A stretch of 49,524 bases of DNA. Origin: Stygiobacter electus (lineage in GTDB: Bacteria > Bacteroidota > Ignavibacteria > Ignavibacteriales > Melioribacteraceae). The notes below the pieces were generated by a model. The model was not told the DNA's origin. It ran no database searches and was given only the letters and a program-made list of their open reading frames with translations. The DNA is taken from contig JARGDL010000020.1 in NCBI GenBank assembly GCA_029210465.1, forward strand, positions 1 to 49,524, read 5' to 3'. Below, one piece after another: positions 43,305 to 49,524 of this stretch; the first letter of the stretch is position 1, and each line of letters opens with the position of its first letter. A program made the position numbers and the translations under genes.

Positions 43305-46300
43305 AAAATATAAACTTTTAAGCGATGCCTTTCCTGAAATGCTTAAGGGCATCGGACAGCTGGTTCAAAAAGGCAAGCTGACCAAAAGGTTTTCATTGCT
43401 TCAACTGTCAGAATCTGAACTGAATCAACTCGCAAAAGCCAAAGAACTGTGTGAGCTAAAGTTATTAGAACTGTGGCAGCATCAGGAGGATGAAAACTTC
43501 AAAGCGCTCTGCTCGGTTTACTTTGATATAGCTTCGCTTTTACCCTGCGAATGCAAAAGCGATGAAGACATTTACGAAATCATCAAAGTGATTTCATTGG
43601 GCTATCTGGGCGAACATGCGCATTTGGTCAAAGATTTTCTAATCACACAAAAAACTGCTATTGATAATTTAGAAATCCCTGAAAAATGGAATAGCCGCTT
43701 GCTCAGAAAATGTTTTCGGGTAATCGTTTCATTAGTGATTAAGAAATCATGGGCAGAAATATCACAATCCATCAATGCCATTAATCAGCTTAGAGAAGAA
43801 CAAAAGCAGTTTGAAGAACAGTTTTTAAGTCAGGTAAAAGAGGAAGGTCAGGCGTATGGTGCGGCTGAAGTTGTATCGCTGTATCATTTTGCCAAAACCA
43901 CTGAAATTATAGGGCAATACCTTTTAGAGGGAAGAATTGAAAACGGGCAATATGATATTGAAAATAAAATAAAATACCATCTGAAAGTTGCCCGTGAGTT
44001 TGCCGGTGCAGCGGGAAATATGATGCTTGAATTGTTGTATCAGTATGTAGAATCTTTCGCCATCAAACTTATCCGAAACACCATTTGGTACACACTCACG
44101 GGCATCAATCACTGGGTAAGTGCGTTTAACCAATTCGTTGCCAAACGCGAAGAAAATCCGGTATTTGAACTATTATATCCGCAAAAAGAATCCATATTAA
44201 AGGGAGAACTATTAAATCCTGCTCATCGCTCTATAGTTGTAAATTTACCCACTTCCAGCGGCAAAACCCTGATAGCCGAATATAAGATTTTACAGGCTCT
44301 GAACGAATTCAGGGAACGTGGTGGTTGGGTGGCTTATGTGGTTCCTACAAAAACATTGGTTAATCAGACCTACATAAGGTTACAACAGGATTTAGGGAAT
44401 ATAGGTTTAAGGATTGAGAAAGCCAGTGGCGTAGCCGAAATAGATGGATTTGAAGCTTATCTTGTTGAAAGCAAGGGAGACAATACGGATTTTGATGTGC
44501 TTATTACCACTTACGAAAAATTAAATCTTCTAATCCGTCAGGGACTTGGAACTACTGAACGCAGGCCGCTTGTACTTACCGTAGTGGACGAAGCCCACAA
44601 TATTGAAGAAAAACAACGCGGCTTAAATCTTGAATTGTTGTTGGCTACCATTAAAAACGATTGCCGCGAAGCCAACTTCCTACTCCTTACCCCTGATATT
44701 CCAAATGCCCGGCAAATAGCCGAATGGCTGGGTGGAGAAAGAGGAAAAACCATTAACATACAGTTTGACTGGTGGCAACCCAATGAAAGAGTAGTGGGTG
44801 CCATAGGAGCACAAGGAAGGGGTAAAAACTTTGATGTTTATATTCAGACATTAAATACAGCCAAAGGTACATATCAGATTGGTGAAAATATTCCTTTGAT
44901 TAAAGTAGAAAATTCAGAAACCAATTTATCGCAGATTAAACAATCAAAAGTTAAGTTGGCTAGATTTGTCGGAAGTGAAATTTTGGATTTGAATTCACCC
45001 ATCATCATTCTGGCGGGCGACGTTGATGAGACCTATACTATTGCAGAATATTTAACCCAAAAATGTTCTAAAATCTTTGAACCCGATGAGGACATAGAAC
45101 TACTAAAAAAATTTGTTGAAACAGAGTTAGGAGCTGATTTTCCGTTAGTAAACTATTTAGATAAACGCATTGCCATACACAGCTCTGCCATACCTGACGA
45201 AATCAGACAACTTGTTGAACTCCTGATGGTGCAAGGTAAATTACAGGCTCTTGTGGCTACTACTACCATTGCTCAGGGCATCAATTTCCCCGTTTCGGCT
45301 GTGATTATGGGTTCATACGATTATCCATTCAGTGGACCGATGCCTACCCGTGATTTCTGGAACCTTGCCGGACGTGTTGGAAGAGTTAGCCAACAATCAC
45401 TTGGCTGGGTGGGAATGGTTACAAGAGGCAATGATGATTTGAGAAAAATTGCCGAATATGTTAACAAAGCCTCAAGTTATTTACTTTCTCAATTAGAAAG
45501 TGCAGTCGCAATAGCTATGGAAAATCAGCAAGAAGATTTTGCAAGATGGCTTTACAAAGATGAACGATGGTCGGCCATTCTGCAATATATTTCCCACTTG
45601 CGATTACAGATAAACGATTTAAATCAGTTTCTAAATCATCTGGAGGAGAAACTTCAGGCGACTTTGGGATTTAGACAAATTGAAGAAAATCAAAAGAGAT
45701 TTCTGATTAACAAACTAAGGGAATATGCACAAAATCTTTCTTTAGAATATGCACGTAGAGCCGATTCTACTGGTTTTTCGACCGTTTCCGTCAAACAAAT
45801 GATAGCCAGGTTATCGCAGTCAGGCATTTCACCTGGTGATTGGAATAAAAATCAGTTGTTTTCAGAGCAAAATCAAACGATGAAAAAATTAGTGGGTATC
45901 ATGCTCAAAACCTATGAAATCAGAAAATCATTGGAAGAAATAAAAGTGGGTGAACATGTATTAGACCAGCAAAGCATTTCCCGATTAATTATTCAATGGG
46001 TAAATGGCAATAATATTTCGCAAATTTCTCAAAGCATTTTTCCAAATGAAGAAGACAGAAAAAAAGCGATTGAAAAAACAACCAAAGCTATTTACAAGGT
46101 TATTGCCAATATGGCCAGTTGGGGCATAGCAGCTTTACAAAAAATGCCAACCAACGGTATTGATTGGCAGGATTTATCGGATACAGAGAAAAAGAAAATG
46201 ATGAATATTCCTGCTTATCTGTTATATGGCGTTAATACCGATGAAGGCGTTTTAATGCGTAAGGCAAATGTGCCAAGGAGTATAGCTAATAATTTGGGCA

Positions 46301-46473
46301 ATATATATAAGCAGCAATACGGTGATGATATATACAGCACAAAAATTTACCAGGTAAATGAATGGATTAGAAATCAAAGCATTGACGTTTGGCAAAGAGC
46401 TATACCTACAAACTCCAGGCTAAGTGCAGAAGAATACATAAAAATATGGAATAAGCTTAATTTCTTGTGTTGA
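43291..46473 (+). CDS. hamB: HamB-like superfamily-2 helicase of a Hachiman defence module
   Basis: A 1060-residue helicase. A helical N-terminal part of about 300 residues is followed by Walker A LPTSSGKTLIAEYKIL near 320-335, motif Ia YVVPTKTLVNQTYIRLQ, DEAH VVDEAHNIEEKQRG, motif III-like LLTPDIPNARQIAEWLGG, motif V TTTIAQGINFPVSAVIMGSY and motif VI FWNLAGRVGRVSQQSLGW. This arrangement fits Ski2/Brr2-like helicases such as HamB (AbpB). A GTG three codons upstream is in frame, but the ATG giving MKATEKYKLL is preferred. The gene overlaps hamA by 14 bases and has the same GC-rich composition, so the two moved together. Confidence 0.82.
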   Translation: MKATEKYKLLSDAFPEMLKGIGQLVQKGKLTKRFSLLQLSESELNQLAKAKELCELKLLELWQHQEDENFKALCSVYFDIASLLPCECKSDEDIYEIIKVISLGYLGEHAHLVKDFLITQKTAIDNLEIPEKWNSRLLRKCFRVIVSLVIKKSWAEISQSINAINQLREEQKQFEEQFLSQVKEEGQAYGAAEVVSLYHFAKTTEIIGQYLLEGRIENGQYDIENKIKYHLKVAREFAGAAGNMMLELLYQYVESFAIKLIRNTIWYTLTGINHWVSAFNQFVAKREENPVFELLYPQKESILKGELLNPAHRSIVVNLPTSSGKTLIAEYKILQALNEFRERGGWVAYVVPTKTLVNQTYIRLQQDLGNIGLRIEKASGVAEIDGFEAYLVESKGDNTDFDVLITTYEKLNLLIRQGLGTTERRPLVLTVVDEAHNIEEKQRGLNLELLLATIKNDCREANFLLLTPDIPNARQIAEWLGGERGKTINIQFDWWQPNERVVGAIGAQGRGKNFDVYIQTLNTAKGTYQIGENIPLIKVENSETNLSQIKQSKVKLARFVGSEILDLNSPIIILAGDVDETYTIAEYLTQKCSKIFEPDEDIELLKKFVETELGADFPLVNYLDKRIAIHSSAIPDEIRQLVELLMVQGKLQALVATTTIAQGINFPVSAVIMGSYDYPFSGPMPTRDFWNLAGRVGRVSQQSLGWVGMVTRGNDDLRKIAEYVNKASSYLLSQLESAVAIAMENQQEDFARWLYKDERWSAILQYISHLRLQINDLNQFLNHLEEKLQATLGFRQIEENQKRFLINKLREYAQNLSLEYARRADSTGFSTVSVKQMIARLSQSGISPGDWNKNQLFSEQNQTMKKLVGIMLKTYEIRKSLEEIKVGEHVLDQQSISRLIIQWVNGNNISQISQSIFPNEEDRKKAIEKTTKAIYKVIANMASWGIAALQKMPTNGIDWQDLSDTEKKKMMNIPAYLLYGVNTDEGVLMRKANVPRSIANNLGNIYKQQYGDDIYSTKIYQVNEWIRNQSIDVWQRAIPTNSRLSAEEYIKIWNKLNFLC

Positions 46474-46508
46474 GGAATTTATTTATTAAATAATGTGAGG
46501 AAATTTAA

Positions 46509-46568
46509 ATGACAACAAAATTCAATATTAAGAAGATACGTCGGAGGGCGAGTAAAAATAAAAATTAG
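46509..46568 (+). CDS. Possible 19-residue basic peptide
   Basis: A short frame reads MTTKFNIKKIRRRASKNKN and has GAGGAAA six to eight bases before its ATG. Its composition is strongly basic. It fills the gap between hamB and the PIN-GNAT gene. It might be a leader or the broken end of another gene; no family is recognised and chance is quite possible. Confidence 0.2.
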   Translation: MTTKFNIKKIRRRASKNKN

Positions 46569-46576
46569 GAGTTGTT

Positions 46577-48130
46577 ATGAAAAATTCAAAAATTCTGCTT
46601 GATACAAACATTATCATACATCGGGAAACTGAAAAAGTCATCAATCTTGATATTGGTAAGTTATTTAACTGGCTCGATAAAATAAACGCTAAAAAACTTA
46701 TTCATCCAGTGTCAGTAGAAAAAATAAATAGGCTAAAAGACAAGGTTAAAAAACAAACTTTTAATATTAAACTAGACGCTTACGAGAAATTAATTACAAA
46801 AAATGAACTGAATGCTGAAGTTAAAGAAATTTCCGATAAAAATGATATCTCAGAGAATGATAAAAATGATTCTTACCTTTTGAATGAAGTTTTTATCGGA
46901 ACAGTAGACATTCTCATTACTGAAGATAGGAAAATTCATACAAAAGCAAAATTACTTGGAATATCAGAAAAAGTATTTACCATAGAAAGTTTTTTAGAGA
47001 AGGTAAGTATAGAATTTCCGGATTTAACTGATTATAAAGTTTTAAGTGTTCATAAGTCTTATTTTGGGAACGTCAACTTAAATGATCCTTTCTTTGCTTC
47101 ATTTAAAGAGGATTATCCTGAATTTGAACCATGGTTTCGAAAAAAATCAAATGAGCTGGTTTATATATCTACTTCCGGCGGTGGGAATATTTTGGCGTTT
47201 CTATATTTGAAGGTAGAAGACGATACCGAAAACTACTCAGATATTGAACCCATTTTTTCACAAAGGAATAAAAGGTTAAAGATAGGAACCTTTAAAGTTG
47301 CCTTAAATGGTTTTAAGTTGGGAGAGCGTTTTTTGAAAATTGTTTTTGATAATGCGATCCAACAAAAAGTAGAAGAAATATATGTTACAATTTTTGATAA
47401 AAGAGATGAACAAAAACGACTCATCAATTTGCTTGAAGAGTGGGGGTTTACTAAATGGGGAAATAAAAAAAGTACTCGTGAATTAGTATATGTCAAAAAT
47501 TTTACACAAAGTATTGATATAAATAATCCCCAAAAAACTTATCCTTTCATCTCCCTTAAAGAAAATAATAATGTATTTATTGTTCCCATCTGGCCTGATT
47601 ATCATACAGAATTATTACCTGATTCCATATTAAGAACTGAATCTCCAGATAATTTCAAAGAAGATAAACCCTATAGAAATGCAATCTCAAAAGTTTATAT
47701 TTCTCGTTCCTTAGAAAGAGGAATAAAAAAAGGAGATATTATTTTATTTTATAGAACTACTGAAAAAGATAAACCAGCCTACTATAATGCACTACTTACA
47801 ACTATTGGAATAGTTGATAATGTTTATCTGAATTTTAAAGGTATAGATGATTTTATATCTAAAGCAAGAAAAAGAAGTATTTTTAGTGATGATAAATTAA
47901 AAGAATGGTGGGATTATACCCCTAAATTAAGACCTTTTTTGATTAATTTTTTACACGTGTCCTCTCTAAGTCCTGAACAACGCACAAATTTAATAAGAAA
48001 AGAACTACTGGATATGAGGATATTGACAGGTGAAAAAAATGAATTAAGAGGATTAAAACCAATAAAAAAGGAGCAATTAATATCAATAATTAAAAAAGCA
48101 GGAATCAATGAAAGTTATTTTATCTATTAA
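46577..48130 (+). CDS. PIN nuclease - GNAT - PUA/EVE-like three-domain fusion
   Basis: A 517-residue protein that joins three modules. Residues 5-135 form a PIN-type RNase-like domain, with Asp9 in LLDTNIII, Glu48, Asp98 in NDKNDSYLLNEV and Asp117 in LITEDRK. Residues about 165-305 resemble a GNAT acetyltransferase (KVALNGFKLGERFLKIVFDNA, then EEWGFTKWGNKKSTRELVY). Residues about 365-490 have the PUA/EVE-like strand pattern YISRSLERGIKKGDIILFYRT, a fold that often binds RNA or modified bases. The ribosome site TAGGAG is good. It overlaps the ASCH gene by 23 bases. The domain set suggests toxin or RNA-modification activity in defence; no exact function is claimed. Confidence 0.7.
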   Translation: MKNSKILLDTNIIIHRETEKVINLDIGKLFNWLDKINAKKLIHPVSVEKINRLKDKVKKQTFNIKLDAYEKLITKNELNAEVKEISDKNDISENDKNDSYLLNEVFIGTVDILITEDRKIHTKAKLLGISEKVFTIESFLEKVSIEFPDLTDYKVLSVHKSYFGNVNLNDPFFASFKEDYPEFEPWFRKKSNELVYISTSGGGNILAFLYLKVEDDTENYSDIEPIFSQRNKRLKIGTFKVALNGFKLGERFLKIVFDNAIQQKVEEIYVTIFDKRDEQKRLINLLEEWGFTKWGNKKSTRELVYVKNFTQSIDINNPQKTYPFISLKENNNVFIVPIWPDYHTELLPDSILRTESPDNFKEDKPYRNAISKVYISRSLERGIKKGDIILFYRTTEKDKPAYYNALLTTIGIVDNVYLNFKGIDDFISKARKRSIFSDDKLKEWWDYTPKLRPFLINFLHVSSLSPEQRTNLIRKELLDMRILTGEKNELRGLKPIKKEQLISIIKKAGINESYFIY

Positions 48131-48638
48131 ACCAGAGTTTGTTGAAAAAATTATAAAAGGCGAAAAGCAATTTGAATTTAGACGAAAGTTATTTAATAAA
48201 GAAGTTGAAAGCGTTATTGTTTATGCGTCTTCACCATTAAAAAGAGTTGTAGGTGAGTTTACAATTGCAGAAATATTAAACTATGAATTAGATATTCTTT
48301 GGAATAAAACAAAAGGCAAATCAGGAATACGCAGACGGTTTTTCTATGAATACTTTAAAGGATTAAAAAAAGGGTATGCAATTAAAATTAAAAACTTTTA
48401 TTCGTTTAAAACTCCCTTACGACTTGAAGAATTTGGTATTTTAACAGCTCCTCAATCTTTTATTTACTTTTATGATTCAAAATATAAGCTCTCCAAGCAA
48501 GGTAATATATTTCGAACAATACAAGTAGTTTCACCGAAGTCATACAACTACGTTTGGGGGAACGAAACAGACCAGCTGGTGTACAATCTTTATAAACTCA
48601 CGGAGGAGGAGATTGAAGTTATTGAAAATAAAAAATAA
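48108..48638 (+). CDS. ASCH-domain protein with a methyltransferase-derived C-terminal tail
   Basis: A 176-residue protein whose N-terminal 110 residues are an ASCH (PUA-like) domain: MKVILSIKPEFVEKIIKGEKQFEFRR, VESVIVYASSPLKRVVGEFTIAEIL and FGILTAPQSFIYF. ASCH domains bind RNA or nucleotides. The last 22 residues, DQLVYNLYKLTEEEIEVIENKK, match the end of the Eco57I-type methyltransferase at 41969 and do not belong to the ASCH family. The gene is translated with the PIN-GNAT gene through a 23-base overlap and an AGGA before its ATG. It is either a partner or an antidote-like modulator of that protein. Confidence 0.75.
   Translation: MKVILSIKPEFVEKIIKGEKQFEFRRKLFNKEVESVIVYASSPLKRVVGEFTIAEILNYELDILWNKTKGKSGIRRRFFYEYFKGLKKGYAIKIKNFYSFKTPLRLEEFGILTAPQSFIYFYDSKYKLSKQGNIFRTIQVVSPKSYNYVWGNETDQLVYNLYKLTEEEIEVIENKK
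48570..48638 (+). pseudogene. Methyltransferase 3'-end remnant fused to the ASCH gene
   Basis: These 69 bases align without a gap to the last 69 bases of the methyltransferase gene (41901-41969), with 56 identical positions by my count. Both encode DQLVY-x-LY-x-LTEEEI and end in IENKK plus stop. The match begins in mid-frame of the ASCH gene, so this is the leftover end of a second, diverged methyltransferase that became the tail of the ASCH protein. Confidence 0.75.
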
Positions 48639-48662
48639 CATAAAATTAAAACAGTAAAGAAA

Positions 48663-49524
48663 ATGAACAACTTTAATCCAGAACAACCATATAACACACT
48701 ACCACTGCTTCCACCATCGTTTAATTTGGACGATGTTGAGATATTAAAAAAAGTTAATAAGGCAAATATTGCTTTAGCTCGTTTAAGTGGTGAGGCAAAG
48801 TCTATACCCAATCGTCACATATTAATCGAACCACTTTCATTTCGTGAAGCTGTTGCAAGCTCAGAAATTGAAAATATTCATACTACTTTCAATGATGCTA
48901 TTCAAGCAACCTATATTGATGAATCTGAACTCAAGATTGAACAAAAAGAAACAAGAAATTATAGGGAAGCCCTATTAAAAGGATATAGATTAATTATCGA
49001 ACAAGACTTTCTTAACACTAACTCTTTTATTACAATTCAATCTATTTTAGAACCAACAAAACCTGGCATAAGAAAAATTCCCGGTACAAAAATTCAAAAC
49101 AAAAGTACTGGTGAAATATTGTTTACGCCTCCGGAAGGAGAAGACTTAATACGCAAGTTGCTAAAAAATTTTGAACATTATTTTAATAACACTGAAGATG
49201 AAATAGACCCGCTAATTAAAATGGCAGTAATGCACTATCAATTTGAAGCAATTCATCCTTTCCTGGATGGTAATGGTCGCACCGGCAGAATACTTATGGT
49301 CTTGTATCTTTGTATGGTTAAAAGATTAGAACTCCCAATCCTTTTTATTAGTGGTTACATAAACCAACATAAAAATGATTATTACAGACTGCTAAGAGAA
49401 GTTACCCATAAAGAAAATTGGAAAGAATGGGTTATTTATATTTTAAATGCCGTCGAATCCCAATCAAACGCTACTACAAAATCTGTTATCGGTATCAGAG
49501 AATTAATTCACAAGTATCGGTTAG
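48663..49524 (+). CDS. Fic/DOC family protein (partial, cut by window edge)
   Basis: An open frame of at least 287 codons starting MNNFNPEQPYNTLPLLPPSF, without stop before the right edge. The Fic core motif is complete, IHPFLDGNGRTGRIL (about residues 200-214), and gives AMP- or nucleotide-transfer activity in this family. An N-terminal regulatory motif of the [ST]xxxE[GN] type is visible in ASSEIENIHTT near 65-75, so it should be a self-inhibited class II Fic. The last residues (SVIGIRELIHKYRL) probably start the linker to a C-terminal winged helix. It is 24 bases after the ASCH gene and on the same strand. Its ribosome site is weak. Confidence 0.88.
   Translation, partial: MNNFNPEQPYNTLPLLPPSFNLDDVEILKKVNKANIALARLSGEAKSIPNRHILIEPLSFREAVASSEIENIHTTFNDAIQATYIDESELKIEQKETRNYREALLKGYRLIIEQDFLNTNSFITIQSILEPTKPGIRKIPGTKIQNKSTGEILFTPPEGEDLIRKLLKNFEHYFNNTEDEIDPLIKMAVMHYQFEAIHPFLDGNGRTGRILMVLYLCMVKRLELPILFISGYINQHKNDYYRLLREVTHKENWKEWVIYILNAVESQSNATTKSVIGIRELIHKYRL

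Noticed and set aside
48570..48638. The methyltransferase-end match read as a site-specific attachment repeat of an integrated element
   Set aside because: The two copies are only about 81 percent identical by count and no integrase or recombinase is visible, so a diverged paralogue tail explains it better than a recent target duplication.

Overview
The window looks like an AT-rich chromosome segment from the Bacteroidota/Ignavibacteriota side of the tree. The support is a full MoxR-DUF58-Bat operon in the order usual for Bacteroidota-like genomes, a Kdo/LPS-export gene set, short AT-rich spacers and Bacteroidota-type protein sequences. An Ignavibacteriota (Melioribacter/Ignavibacterium-like) host is my best guess from overall character. 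No rRNA, tRNA or CRISPR array is visible to place it more firmly.

Left part (1-33.5 kb) is ordinary chromosome. Bases 1-7057 (minus strand) carry rarA, an FtsB/DivIC-like gene, ddl, a Gfo/Idh-type oxidoreductase, metF and a penicillin-acylase family gene. Bases 7163-10452 (plus) carry rmuC, a CoA-acylating aldehyde dehydrogenase with a microcompartment-style tail, and a 58-residue membrane protein. Bases 10449-18255 (minus) form a Kdo and LPS-transport operon: a DUF1624-like acyltransferase, ruvB, kdsA, kdsC, an unknown gene, kdsD, lptC, an OstA/LptA-like gene and lptB. A small B12-binding mutase subunit follows at 18.3-18.7 kb. Bases 18.8-30.6 kb (minus) are almost continuous: moxR, DUF58, a BatD-like membrane protein, batA, batB, batC, batD, batE, an M48 protease, a von Willebrand lipoprotein, gatC and kdsB. 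An RlmI-type methyltransferase (minus) and a short recQ (plus) end the conserved part.

Right part (33.6 kb to the end, all plus strand) is a layered defence and accessory island. First comes a PLD-nuclease/SNF2 helicase, a DUF559 endonuclease-like gene set inside five copies of a ~205-bp hairpin repeat, an Eco57I-type DNA methyltransferase and a broken AAA/OLD ATPase. This helicase-methylase-ATPase order resembles the Hma type of system, with its ATPase destroyed. A GC-richer two-gene Hachiman-like module (HamA nuclease, HamB helicase) follows directly. Then come a PIN-GNAT-PUA/EVE-like fusion, an overlapping ASCH-domain gene that ends in the tail of a second methyltransferase, and a Fic protein cut by the window edge.

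The most unusual structures are the DUF559/hairpin-repeat array, four short palindromic elements that sit in frame inside the helicase gene, the PIN-GNAT-PUA plus ASCH pair, and the methyltransferase-tail fusion. Together they suggest repeated exchange of modules at one chromosomal hot spot next to recQ.
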